Positions 14,342 to 23,194 of a stretch of DNA of 64,000 nucleotides are shown piece after piece (the first letter of the stretch is position 1; every line of letters begins with the position of its first letter). A model generated the notes under the pieces. It searched no databases, was not told the origin of the DNA, and worked only from the letters and a program-made list of their open reading frames with translations. Position numbers and translations under genes: made by a program. Source of the DNA: RPQJ01 sp963706535 (GTDB taxonomy: Bacteria > Pseudomonadota > Gammaproteobacteria > Steroidobacterales > Steroidobacteraceae); contig CAVPMU010000001.1 of assembly GCA_963706535.1 (NCBI GenBank), forward strand, positions 19,488-83,487, written 5' to 3'.

Positions 14342-15208
14342 TCAGTCGAGTGCGAGCACCCAAGCGCCGGCAAGTGCCAGCAGGGTTGCAAGTCCGGCGA
14401 CTGCCTGCGCGGCCGGTCCGCGCGGGCAGTGCCAGGCGGCATGCACGGCGCCCGCCAGCGCGCCCATCGCAAAGCCGGTGAGATGCGCGAGCACGTCGGT
14501 GCGCTCGCCGCCGGACCCGGTGAACCCGAGCAGGATGACGCCGGCCACGAGCGGTGCCCAGCGATAGGCCCAGCGTCCGCCCTCGCCGGCGCGCCGGCGC
14601 CACGCGTAGGCGGCGAGCAGTCCGAGCGTGGCGAACACCGCGGTCGAGGCACCAACCGAGGAATGCGGTGCGGGCTGGATGAAGGCGTTCAACAGGTTCG
14701 CGCCGGATGCTGCGGCGAGCACCGTGGCCCAGGCGACGCCCGGCCCGAGCAGTTGCCCTGCGAGCAGGCCGAATACGGTGCCGAAGCCGAGGTTGGCGAG
14801 CAGGTGCCCGACGTCGAGGTGCAGTGTCAGCGCCGTGACTGCGCGCCAGGCCTCGCCACCGCGGATGAGTCCCGCGCGCTGCGCTCCCGCCTCCAGCCAG
14901 TCGAATCCGAGCACGTTGCGACCCGCGAAGTATCCGACGACGAGCACGATCGCCGCATAGGCCGCCGATCCCAGCCACGCGCCGCGATGCAGCGGCTCCG
15001 GCGGCGCGGGCAGTCGCCGAGGCGGATTCTCGCGCTCGTAGCGCTGCAGTTGTGCGACGGCGGCCGCCTGGTCCCCTGCCTGCACCCACAGCACCCACGC
15101 ATCGCCGTCCCACGAGAGGTCGGACGTGATGCCCACCGCGTGCAGCACGAACGCGCGCTCCTCGCACGCGGGCCGCCCGCTCGAGCGGTGGATGGCGACG
15201 AGGTCCAT
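14342..15208 (-). CDS. Rhomboid family intramembrane serine protease
   Basis: 288 residues from ATG 15208, 11 bases after the patatin stop. A soluble N-terminal part of about 75 residues precedes seven hydrophobic segments. The catalytic serine motif reads SSVGASTAVF (G-A-S-T) and the catalytic histidine is in DVLAHLTGFAMG; HLDVGHLLANLGFG is the conserved H/N segment that forms the oxyanion hole. It cleaves substrates within the inner membrane. It is the last gene of a five-gene leftward run that also begins with a rhomboid (17868-18473). Confidence 0.9.
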   Translation of the reverse strand: MDLVAIHRSSGRPACEERAFVLHAVGITSDLSWDGDAWVLWVQAGDQAAAVAQLQRYERENPPRRLPAPPEPLHRGAWLGSAAYAAIVLVVGYFAGRNVLGFDWLEAGAQRAGLIRGGEAWRAVTALTLHLDVGHLLANLGFGTVFGLLAGQLLGPGVAWATVLAAASGANLLNAFIQPAPHSSVGASTAVFATLGLLAAYAWRRRAGEGGRWAYRWAPLVAGVILLGFTGSGGERTDVLAHLTGFAMGALAGAVHAAWHCPRGPAAQAVAGLATLLALAGAWVLALD

Positions 15209-15219
15209 GCCCTCAGGGC

Positions 15220-16137
15220 TCAGGGGATCGAGCGCAGCTTCGCCATGATCGGCTCGAGCTGGGGCGCGATGCGCTCGACGCAGGCGCGGCCGACCGCGAT
15301 CGCCTCGCGGGCGCGATGGAAATCCATCAGCTGGAACTCCGCGAGGTCCGGCCGCAGCACGAGGTCGGCAGGGTCGATGGCGAGACGGCTGCGGGTGATG
15401 CGGTCCTGCATGATGTTCACCGCGCTCGCCATCGCCTCGAACAGGCCCGGCTCGCCACGCTTGCTGCGGAACGACTCGACGAGGCCGTCGACGAGGCCCG
15501 ACCACTTCTTCAGCACCGCGATGCCCTCGGCGGTCGACGGGGGCGCGGGCCTGCCATTGCGTTGTGCACGCATCGCCGCACGGGTGACGGCACGGCTCAG
15601 GTCCACGGCGATCACGACGTTGGCGCCGAGCGCGCGGCAGAGCGACACGGGTAGGGGATTCACCACGCCACCGTCGATCAGCCACCGGTCCTGGAACCAC
15701 GTCGGCGTGAACAGGCCCGGCAGGCCGCTCGAGGCCCGCACGGCGTTCACGAGCGAGCCGTCGCGGATCCAGATCTCCTCGCCGGTGTAGAGGTCGGTGG
15801 CCACCGCGCCGAATGCGATCGGCAGCTTCTCGATCGGACGGTCGCCCATGTGCTCGGCCACGGCCGCCATGAGCCGGTTGCCGGTCATCACGCCGCCGCC
15901 GCGAAACGTGGTGTCGACCAGCCGCCAGACGTCACGCTGCGTCAGCGCGCCGACCCATTGCTCCAGTGGTTCGAGCGCCCCCGCGGCATAGGCGCCGCCG
16001 ACCAGTGCGCCGATCGATGCGCCGGTCACGACGTCGGGCTTCAGTCCGCGCTCGACGAGGGCGTGGATGACGCCGATGTGCGACCAACCGCGCGCCGAGC
16101 CACTCCCGAGCGCGAGGCCGAGGCGCGGCGTGGTCAT
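15220..16137 (-). CDS. Patatin-like phospholipase, RssA type
   Basis: 305 residues. Oxyanion loop GSGSARGWSHIGV, nucleophile elbow GASIGALVGG, and the dyad aspartate in LIDGGVVNPLPV define a patatin Ser-Asp hydrolase acting on lipids. No signal peptide. The ATG overlaps the stop of the esterase gene (ATGA). Its place between an esterase and a rhomboid suggests membrane or lipid maintenance, but the substrate is unknown. Confidence 0.92.
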   Translation of the reverse strand: MTTPRLGLALGSGSARGWSHIGVIHALVERGLKPDVVTGASIGALVGGAYAAGALEPLEQWVGALTQRDVWRLVDTTFRGGGVMTGNRLMAAVAEHMGDRPIEKLPIAFGAVATDLYTGEEIWIRDGSLVNAVRASSGLPGLFTPTWFQDRWLIDGGVVNPLPVSLCRALGANVVIAVDLSRAVTRAAMRAQRNGRPAPPSTAEGIAVLKKWSGLVDGLVESFRSKRGEPGLFEAMASAVNIMQDRITRSRLAIDPADLVLRPDLAEFQLMDFHRAREAIAVGRACVERIAPQLEPIMAKLRSIP

Positions 16138-17249
16138 AGCCGCAATGCCCGCGACAGGAAGGGCAGGCTCACGTCCATTCGATAGTCGACATCGGAGTGG
16201 TCGTCGTCGAACTCTTCGTAGCGGTGCGTGATGCCCGCGGTTGCGAGCGCGCGCGCGAGCTGCCGGGTGCCGTAGTGGATCTGGTACTGGTCGCGCCAGC
16301 CGCAGTCGATGTAGATACCCTTCAGTTTGCGCAGGTTGCGGGCATGGCGCTTCACCAGCAGCACGGGGTCGTGCTCGAGCCAGCGTTGCCAGCGTTCCTC
16401 GAGCAATTCACCCGTCTCGAGGTGGAAGGGCAGGCGGAACCCGAGCGGCGCCTGCGGGTCGGGATCGTAGGTCGCGGCCATGCACACGTTCATGAGCGCG
16501 TGCACCTCGGCGCCGGAGAGCTTGGGTTTCTTCCAGAGCGCCTCGAGGAACCGCTTCACCCGGCCGTCGTCGCGCCCCGTGCGCAATCCGCGCTCGGCGG
16601 CCGATTCGCGCGGGGCCGCAGCCACGCCGGCCTTGCGCGCCGGGCGGCGGTACTTCGCGAGTTCGTTGAGCGTGTTCGGCCAATCCGCGCGGTAGACGAA
16701 ATCGAAGTACGCGTCGCCCGAGTGGTTGGCGATCGCGCCCCAGTGGCTCGCGTACTTCATGCCGTGGATGATCGCGCCGTAGCCGCCCGAGGACTTGCCG
16801 AAGCAGCCGCGGTGCTCGCGCGAGGCGAGCGTGCGGAACTCGCGGTCCACGAACGGAATGATTTCCTCGAGCAGGTAGTCGGCGTACCTGCCGATTGCGG
16901 AGGAGTTGACGTACTGGTTGCCGCCGAGCGAGGTGAAGCAGTCCGGCAGCACGAGGATGCACGGCCCCATCCGGCCGTCGCGTATCAGGCGGGCCGCGCG
17001 CTCGGCGAGGTTTTCGCTGAAGGGCTTCCAGTTGAGGTGCGAGAGCCCGGAGCCGGTGTAGCCCACGAGGTCGTAGAGCACCGGGAAGCGGCGACCCGGA
17101 CCGCTCGCGCGCTGGTCGTATTCCCTCGGCAGCCACACCGCGAGCTTGCGCACGGACGGGTCGCCGAGCGGGTTGTCGGCCAGGATGGTGGAGCGATGCT
17201 CGAGGACGACGATGGTGCCGGCATCGCGCAGGGGGCGTTTGCGGGCCAT
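16134..17249 (-). CDS. Putative esterase (esterase-D/enterochelin-esterase fold)
   Basis: 371 residues from ATG 17249. Nucleophile motif HRGCFGKSSGGYGAI (G-x-S-x-G with S), preceded by LPDCFTSLGGNQYVNS and LLEEIIPFVDREFRT; the catalytic histidine probably lies in EFDDDHSDVDYRMD near the C-terminus. This is the layout of esterase-D-like enzymes with no export signal. It sits 7 bases after folE in the same operon and is translationally coupled to patatin. Confidence 0.85.
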   Translation of the reverse strand: MARKRPLRDAGTIVVLEHRSTILADNPLGDPSVRKLAVWLPREYDQRASGPGRRFPVLYDLVGYTGSGLSHLNWKPFSENLAERAARLIRDGRMGPCILVLPDCFTSLGGNQYVNSSAIGRYADYLLEEIIPFVDREFRTLASREHRGCFGKSSGGYGAIIHGMKYASHWGAIANHSGDAYFDFVYRADWPNTLNELAKYRRPARKAGVAAAPRESAAERGLRTGRDDGRVKRFLEALWKKPKLSGAEVHALMNVCMAATYDPDPQAPLGFRLPFHLETGELLEERWQRWLEHDPVLLVKRHARNLRKLKGIYIDCGWRDQYQIHYGTRQLARALATAGITHRYEEFDDDHSDVDYRMDVSLPFLSRALRL

Positions 17250-17256
17250 GCGGGAC

Positions 17257-17850
17257 CTACTTGCGATCGCGGATGTCGATGAAGGTGAGGAACTCGGCGC
17301 GCGTCCGCGCATCCGTGCGGAACGTGCCCAGCATCTTGCTGGTGATCATGGACACGCCGCGCTTGTGCACGCCGCGTGTCGTCATGCATTCGTGCACGGC
17401 CTCGATCACGACGCCGACGCCGCGCGGCTGCAGCACTTCCGCGATGCAGCGGGCGATCTCCGCCGTCATCTTCTCCTGCACCTGGAAGCGACGCGCAAAG
17501 ACGTCCACCACGCGCGCGAGCTTGCTGATGCCCACGACCTTGGTGGTGGGCAGGTAGCCGACGTGGGCGCGCCCGATGATGGGCGCCATGTGGTGTTCGC
17601 AGTGGGACTCGAACTCGATGTCGCGCAGCACGACCATCTCGTCGTAGCCGGCGGTCTCCTCGAAGGTCCGGCCCAGGTAGGCGCGCGGGTCGATGCCGTA
17701 GCCCGAGAACCAGTCCTGGTAGGCCTCGACGACCCGCTTGGGAGTCTCGAGCAATCCCTCGCGCTCCGGGTCCTCGCCCGCCCAGCGCAGCAGTGTCCGC
17801 ACGGCCTCCTCGGCCGCCGCCTTGCTCACTCGCTTGCCCTTGCCTGCCAT
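17257..17850 (-). CDS. folE: GTP cyclohydrolase I
   Basis: 197 residues. It has the zinc ligands C-E-H-H (FESHCEHHMAPIIGRAHVGY) and the later cysteine (EAVHECMTTRGV), plus LARVVDVFARRFQVQE. It converts GTP to 7,8-dihydroneopterin triphosphate, the first step of folate and pterin synthesis. It is the second gene of a leftward operon behind a rhomboid gene (18-base gap). Confidence 0.97.
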   Translation of the reverse strand: MAGKGKRVSKAAAEEAVRTLLRWAGEDPEREGLLETPKRVVEAYQDWFSGYGIDPRAYLGRTFEETAGYDEMVVLRDIEFESHCEHHMAPIIGRAHVGYLPTTKVVGISKLARVVDVFARRFQVQEKMTAEIARCIAEVLQPRGVGVVIEAVHECMTTRGVHKRGVSMITSKMLGTFRTDARTRAEFLTFIDIRDRK

Positions 17851-17867
17851 GTCGATCCCTCCTGCCG

Positions 17868-18473
17868 TCAGGTGCGGGGCCCGCGCCTCCAGTACACCAG
17901 CATCATGTAGCCCGCCGCCATGCCGCCCAGGTGCGCGAAATGCGCCACGCCCTGGCCCGACCCGGTGACGCCGAGGTAGAGCTCGAGCAGGCCGTAGAGC
18001 GTCACGAACAGCCAGGCCTGCATCGGGATGGGCGGGAACAGCAGCATGATCTGGCGCCGTGGAAAGGCCATGCCGAACGCCAGCAGCAGGCCGAATACGC
18101 CGCCCGAGGCACCGACCGTCGGCACCGGCGGCCGCGTCGCCCCGCCGAGGACGACGAGCTGCGCGATGGCCGCGCCGGCGACGCAGACGAGGTAGTAGGT
18201 GAGGAACCGCCGCGGTCCCAGCAACCGTTCGATGTCGCCACCGAACATGTACAGCGCCAGCATGTTGAACAGCAGGTGCGTGAGGTTGCCGTGCAGGAAG
18301 CCGTAGCTGAGCAGCTGCCAGATCTGGAACTCCGGCGCATTGGGGTATTGCGGCGAGCCCGGCGGCCAGAGTGCGAATGGTCCGATCAGCAGCGGCCCGG
18401 TCAGCTGCTGCAGGATGAAGATCGCGACGTTGGCCAGCAGCAGCGCGCGCGTGATGGGCGGGAGTCGATGCAT
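17868..18473 (-). CDS. Rhomboid family protease, compact six-helix type
   Basis: 201 residues with six hydrophobic segments. HGNLTHLLFNMLALYMFGG carries the oxyanion H/N, VGASGGVFGLLL the catalytic serine (G-A-S-G), and VAHFAHLGGMAAGY the catalytic histidine. It is complete and short, like the core GlpG domain without the cytoplasmic domain. It starts the operon that leads into folE. The divergent TAP-like hydrolase gene begins 50 bases away. Confidence 0.93.
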   Translation of the reverse strand: MHRLPPITRALLLANVAIFILQQLTGPLLIGPFALWPPGSPQYPNAPEFQIWQLLSYGFLHGNLTHLLFNMLALYMFGGDIERLLGPRRFLTYYLVCVAGAAIAQLVVLGGATRPPVPTVGASGGVFGLLLAFGMAFPRRQIMLLFPPIPMQAWLFVTLYGLLELYLGVTGSGQGVAHFAHLGGMAAGYMMLVYWRRGPRT

Positions 18474-18523
18474 CGAACCGCCATCCTAGCCCAAAACCGG
18501 CCGGCCGATGGCAGACTAGGCGC

Positions 18524-20008
18524 ATGGCAGCAGCAGTCCATCCCTGGTCCGCGGCCGCAGTCCTGGCCGTGGGCTGCGCACTTGCGCCAGCCGTACACGC
18601 GACGCGGGCGATCGGGACGCTCGAGTTCGAGCCGTGCACGCTCGCGGCGGTCGGCATGCCGGTCACCGTGGCCGCGCAGTGCGCCGTGCTCGCGGTCCCG
18701 GAGGACCGTGCTCGCCCCGACGGGCGGCGAATCCAGCTGGCCGTCGCGTTCGTGCCGAGCCAGGCAAGGCACCCGCAGCCCGACCCGGTGTTCATGCTCG
18801 CGGGAGGCCCGGGCCAGTCGGCCCGCGAGTCGTATCCCGCGGTCGCGATGGCCTTCCGCGGCGTGCTGCGCGACCGGCACGTCGTGCTCGTGGACCAGCG
18901 CGGCACGGGCGGCTCGAATCCGCTCGCGTGCCGCGAAGCCGACGACCAGGAAGTGGCGGGCGAGGGCGACGCAATCGACCGCGAGGCGGCGCAGGCGATG
19001 GCGCGGCGATGCCTGGCCGGCCTCGAGGCCGATGCGCGCTTCTATACGACGAGCGATGCCGTGCTCGACCTCGAGGACGTACGCAAGGCCATCGGCGCCG
19101 GGCAGGTCAACCTGGTCGGCATTTCCTACGGCACGCGCGTCGCACAGGAATACCTGCGGCGCTACCCGGCGCGCACGCGGACGGTCGTGCTCGACGGGGT
19201 CGTGCCACCGCCGCTGGTGCTGGGCGCCGAGCACGCGCGCAATCTCGATGCGGCGCTGGAGGCGCAATTCGCGCGCTGCAAGGCGGACGCGCAATGCGCA
19301 CGGCGGTTCGGCTCGCCGATGGATCGCCTCGACGAGTTGCTGGCGGACCTTCGCGCGCGGCCGAGGTCGGTCACCTATCGCGACCCGCTCACCTGGGAGC
19401 TGCGGACCGGCACCTTGACTGCCGCGACCGTGGCGGGCGTCGCACGGCTCTATGCGTACGTCCCCGGCCTGGCCGCGATGCTGCCGGTGTCGCTCGCTGA
19501 AGCGGCGGCCGGCCGGCCCGAGGTGCTCATGGCGCAGGCGAGCATGATCGAGAGCCTGGTCGGCGAGCAGGTCGCGCATGGCATGCAGCTCTCCGTCATC
19601 TGCAGCGAGGATGCCGACCTGCTCGGGCGGGACCCGGCCGATGCCGGCACGCTGCTGGGCACGGCCCTCGTCGACCTGCTCGACGCGCAGTGTGCCGTCT
19701 GGCCGCGCGGCCGGCGGCCCGCGGACTTCCACGAACCGGTCAGGAGCGACGCGCCGGTGCTGCTGCTGTCCGGCGAGTTCGACCCCGTGACGCCGCCGGC
19801 CTACGGCGAGCAGGTGCTGGCGACATTCCCGAACGGCCGGCACCTCGTGGCGCGCGGCCACGGCCACAACGTGATGGTGGCGGGGTGCATGCCGCGACTG
19901 ATGACGCGGTTCATCGAGACGAAGGACGCGCAAGGCCTGGATGCGCGCTGCCTCGACCAGCTCATCTACACGCCGCCGTTCACCGGCGCGTACGGCTGGG
20001 AACCGTGA
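18524..20008 (+). CDS. Exported alpha/beta hydrolase, tripeptidyl-aminopeptidase-like
   Basis: 494 residues. Signal peptide to about residue 26 (GCALAPAVHA). MLAGGPGQSARE, VDQRGTGGSNPL and the nucleophile elbow VGISYGTRVAQEYL place it with prolyl/tripeptidyl aminopeptidases (S33); the C-terminal TAP-like part has SGEFDPVTPP (Asp) and ARGHGHN (His). It should trim peptides in the periplasm or outside. A NatAB transporter gene pair follows on the same strand after a 13-base gap. Confidence 0.9.
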   Translation: MAAAVHPWSAAAVLAVGCALAPAVHATRAIGTLEFEPCTLAAVGMPVTVAAQCAVLAVPEDRARPDGRRIQLAVAFVPSQARHPQPDPVFMLAGGPGQSARESYPAVAMAFRGVLRDRHVVLVDQRGTGGSNPLACREADDQEVAGEGDAIDREAAQAMARRCLAGLEADARFYTTSDAVLDLEDVRKAIGAGQVNLVGISYGTRVAQEYLRRYPARTRTVVLDGVVPPPLVLGAEHARNLDAALEAQFARCKADAQCARRFGSPMDRLDELLADLRARPRSVTYRDPLTWELRTGTLTAATVAGVARLYAYVPGLAAMLPVSLAEAAAGRPEVLMAQASMIESLVGEQVAHGMQLSVICSEDADLLGRDPADAGTLLGTALVDLLDAQCAVWPRGRRPADFHEPVRSDAPVLLLSGEFDPVTPPAYGEQVLATFPNGRHLVARGHGHNVMVAGCMPRLMTRFIETKDAQGLDARCLDQLIYTPPFTGAYGWEP

Positions 20009-20021
20009 GGGGCTCGACCGG

Positions 20022-20768
20022 ATGATCGAAGTCGAGCACTTGCGCAAGTCCTTCGGGCGGGGACTGCAGGAAGTGGTCGCCGTGGACGGCGTCAGCTTCC
20101 GCGCCGAGGACGGTGCGATCACGGGGCTGCTCGGGCCGAACGGCGCCGGCAAGACCACTACGCTGCGCATGCTCTATACGCTGATGCAGCCGGACCGCGG
20201 CCGCGTGCTGGTAGACGGCGTCGATCCCGCGCAGGATCCGGGCGGTGTGCGCCGGCGCATCGGCGTGCTGCCGGACGCGCGTGGCATCTACAAGCGCCTC
20301 ACTGCGCGGGAGAACATCGCGTACTTCGGCCGCCTGCAGGGACTCGATGACGCGACGATCGCCGCACGCACGGGACAGCTGGTGGCGGCGCTGGACATGG
20401 CGGATTTCGCCGACCGCCGCACCGAAGGCTATTCGCAGGGCCAGCGCACCAAGACCGCGATCGCCCGGGCGCTGGTGCACGACCCGCGCAACGTGATCCT
20501 CGACGAGCCGACCAATGGCCTCGACGTGATGACCACGCGCTCGATGCGCACGTTCCTGCGCGGGCTGCGCGCGGAAGGACGCTGCGTGCTGTTCTCGAGC
20601 CACATCATGCAGGAGGTCGCCGCGCTCTGCGACCGCATCGTCGTGATCGCGCAGGGACGCGTCGTGGCGGACGGCACGCCCGGCGAGCTGCGGGCGCAGA
20701 CGGGGCTCGCGAACCTGGAGGACGCGTTCGTGAAGGTGATCGGCACGGAGGAGGGCCTGCTCGCGTGA
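20022..20768 (+). CDS. natA: ABC transporter ATP-binding protein, NatA-like
   Basis: 248 residues from ATG 20022. Walker A LLGPNGAGKTTT, signature YSQGQRTKTAIARAL, Walker B NVILDEPTNGLDV, switch histidine in FSSHIM. The sequence EGYSQGQ is typical of NatA sodium exporters rather than generic ABC proteins. Its last codons overlap the GTG of the permease gene. It powers the neighbouring permease. Confidence 0.92.
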   Translation: MIEVEHLRKSFGRGLQEVVAVDGVSFRAEDGAITGLLGPNGAGKTTTLRMLYTLMQPDRGRVLVDGVDPAQDPGGVRRRIGVLPDARGIYKRLTARENIAYFGRLQGLDDATIAARTGQLVAALDMADFADRRTEGYSQGQRTKTAIARALVHDPRNVILDEPTNGLDVMTTRSMRTFLRGLRAEGRCVLFSSHIMQEVAALCDRIVVIAQGRVVADGTPGELRAQTGLANLEDAFVKVIGTEEGLLA

Positions 20769-21943
20769 AGGCGATCTGGACCGTGCTCGGAAAGGAACTG
20801 GTGGACGCATTCCGCGACCGCCGCATGGTGGTGGTCGCCTTCCTCGTCATGCCGCTCGCGGTGCCGCTGCTGCTCGCAGGCATGAGTTCGCTCGGCATGA
20901 AGCGCCAGGTCGAGCAGCTCGAGCGCACTCTCGACCTGCCGGTGATCGGCATCGAGCGGGCGCCCAACCTGCTCGCGTGGTTGGGCTCCAACGACGTGCG
21001 CGTCGTTCCTGCGCCCGCGGATCCCGACGAGGCGGTGCGCCGCCAGGAACACGAGGTCATCCTGCGCATCGACGCGGCGTACGCGGCGGACTGGAAGGCC
21101 GGCCGCCCGGCGCGCATCGAGGTGATCTACGACAGTTCGCGACCGCTGCAGTCCGGCGCGTCGATCGCGCGCGTGCGCGGTTTGCTGGACGCCTATGGTT
21201 CGCAGGTCGGCACGCTGCGCCTCATCGCGCGCGGCATTCATCCGGCGGTGGCACAGCCACTGCAGGTGGCGAGCCGCGACGTCGCCACGCCCGAGTCCCG
21301 TTTCGACCTCGCGCAGCAGATGCTGCCCTACCTGCTGCTGCTGCTCGCGTTCATCGGCGGCATGCAGCTCGCCATCGACGCGACGGCCGGCGAGCGCGAG
21401 CGCCAGTCGCTCGAGCCGCTGCTCACGACCCCCGCGTCCCGCGAGGCGATCATCAGCGGCAAGATCCTCGCCACGGCGACGTTCACGCTGCTCTCGCTGG
21501 TCGTGACGCTGCTCATGTACCGGCTCGCGTTCGCGGTGATCCCGAGCGAGCGGATCGACCTGTCGCTGGACGTACCGCTGGACGCAATGGGATGGCTGCT
21601 GGTCATCGTGCTGCCGATCGTGCTGCTCGGCGCCACGCTGCTCACCGCGCTCGCGGCGTTCGCGAAGAGCCACCGCGAGGCGCAGGGCTACCTGCCGCTG
21701 CTGATCTTCCTGCCGATGATCCCCACGTTGATGCTCATGGTGGCGCCGGTAAAGACGCGACTGTGGATGATGGCGGTGCCGTTCCTCGGGCAGAACCAGC
21801 TGATCCTGCGGATCCTGCGCGGCGAGGCGATCACCGCGGCCGAGTGGCTGGTCAACCTGGGGGCGGCGCTGTTGCTGGTGGTGGTGGTGTGGGTGGTTGC
21901 TGCAAGGCTGTATCACCGGGAGCAGCTGGCGGCGTCCGGGTAG
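20765..21943 (+). CDS. natB: ABC-2 type permease, NatB-like
   Basis: 392 residues. An N-terminal membrane segment (VVVAFLVMPLAVPLLLAGM) is followed by a large periplasmic domain of about 150 residues, then five to six helices (LLPYLLLLLAFIGGMQLAID onward). GERERQSLEPLLTTPASREAI is the conserved cytoplasmic loop of NatB permeases. GTG start overlaps natA's stop (GTGA). With NatA it probably exports Na+ or a similar small solute. Confidence 0.9.
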   Translation: MKAIWTVLGKELVDAFRDRRMVVVAFLVMPLAVPLLLAGMSSLGMKRQVEQLERTLDLPVIGIERAPNLLAWLGSNDVRVVPAPADPDEAVRRQEHEVILRIDAAYAADWKAGRPARIEVIYDSSRPLQSGASIARVRGLLDAYGSQVGTLRLIARGIHPAVAQPLQVASRDVATPESRFDLAQQMLPYLLLLLAFIGGMQLAIDATAGERERQSLEPLLTTPASREAIISGKILATATFTLLSLVVTLLMYRLAFAVIPSERIDLSLDVPLDAMGWLLVIVLPIVLLGATLLTALAAFAKSHREAQGYLPLLIFLPMIPTLMLMVAPVKTRLWMMAVPFLGQNQLILRILRGEAITAAEWLVNLGAALLLVVVVWVVAARLYHREQLAASG

Positions 21944-22105
21944 CAGCGGGTAGCGAGCCCGGACGCGGGGCGGCCGCCTGCTCCGAGGTCCAGCCGGTGG
22001 GAACCGGGCGCAGGTATGGCAGGCCCAGTAGCACGGCCAACCTCGCCCCGGCCGGCGCGACCATGAATCCGCCGGCGCGGCGCATGCGATAATCCTCCTC
22101 TCACC

Positions 22106-23185
22106 ATGCTGACCCACGCCCTGTTCTTCGTCCTCGGCCTCGCCGCGCTGATCGTCGGCGCGGAGGCGCTGGTGCGCGGCGCCTCGAAGCTCGCGTTGTC
22201 GCTGGGCGTGTCGTCGCTCGTCGTCGGTCTCACCGTCGTGGCCTTCGGCACCAGTTCTCCGGAAGTGGCGGTGTCGGTAGGCGCCGTCGCAGCCGGGACG
22301 ACCGACATCGCCATCGGCAACGTCGTCGGCAGCAACATCTTCAACGTGCTCGCGATCCTCGGCCTGAGCGCGATCGTCGCGCCGCTGGTGGTGCACTCGC
22401 AGCTGATCCGCCAGGAGGTGCCGATCATGATCGGCGCCTCGGTCCTGATGCTGGTGCTGGTGCTCGATGGACGGCTCGGACGCACCGACGGCGGGCTGCT
22501 GCTCGCGCTGCTGGTCGGCTACACGGTCTACCTGATCCGGCAGTCGCGCGCGGAATCGAAGGAGATCCGCGACGAGTACGAGGCCAGCATGGGCCGCAGC
22601 GGTGGCTGGGACAAGCACTGGGCCGTTCAGCTGCTGCTGATCGTCGTCGGCCTCGGGCTGCTGGTGCTCGGGTCGGAGTGGCTGGTGAATTCCGCGGTCG
22701 CGTTCGCACGCGCGCTTGGCGTCAGCGACCTGATCATCGGGCTCACCATCATCGCCGCCGGCACCTCCATGCCGGAGGTTGCAACATCGGTGCTGGCGGT
22801 TATGCGCGGCGAGCGCGACATCGCGGTCGGCAACGTGATCGGCAGCAACACGTTCAACCTGCTGGGAGCCCTGGGACTCTCCGGCCTCGTGGGCCAGCAG
22901 GGCCTGACGATCGCCCCGGCCATCATGAATTTCGACATCTGGGTGATGCTCGCCGTGGCGCTCGCCAGCCTGCCGGTCTTCGTCTCCGGCCGGGAGATCG
23001 GCCGCGGCAAGGGCCTGCTGTTCCTCGGCTACTACGTCGCATACATCGCCTACCTCGTGCTCGACGCGCAGGGGCACGATGCGCTGCCGGCGTATTCGCG
23101 CATCATGATCGGCTTCGTGCTGCCGATCACGATCGTCACCCTGGTCGCGATGCTGCTCCGGGACCAGGCGAAAACGACTCGCTGA
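22106..23185 (+). CDS. Calcium/sodium antiporter, CaCA family (YrbG-like)
   Basis: 359 residues, ten or so helices in two homologous halves. The alpha repeats are VGLTVVAFGTSSPEVAVSVG and IGLTIIAAGTSMPEVATSV, each with the GTS-x-PE motif that binds cations, followed by GNVVGSNIFN and GNVIGSNTFN. It exchanges Na+ for Ca2+ across the inner membrane. The 162 bases upstream contain no convincing gene. Confidence 0.95.
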   Translation: MLTHALFFVLGLAALIVGAEALVRGASKLALSLGVSSLVVGLTVVAFGTSSPEVAVSVGAVAAGTTDIAIGNVVGSNIFNVLAILGLSAIVAPLVVHSQLIRQEVPIMIGASVLMLVLVLDGRLGRTDGGLLLALLVGYTVYLIRQSRAESKEIRDEYEASMGRSGGWDKHWAVQLLLIVVGLGLLVLGSEWLVNSAVAFARALGVSDLIIGLTIIAAGTSMPEVATSVLAVMRGERDIAVGNVIGSNTFNLLGALGLSGLVGQQGLTIAPAIMNFDIWVMLAVALASLPVFVSGREIGRGKGLLFLGYYVAYIAYLVLDAQGHDALPAYSRIMIGFVLPITIVTLVAMLLRDQAKTTR

Positions 23186-23194
23186 GGACGAATC

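Noticed and set aside
21944..22105. Possible small minus-strand gene in the gap after natB
   Set aside because: The frame is proline/alanine-rich, overlaps the natB end and has no ribosome site.
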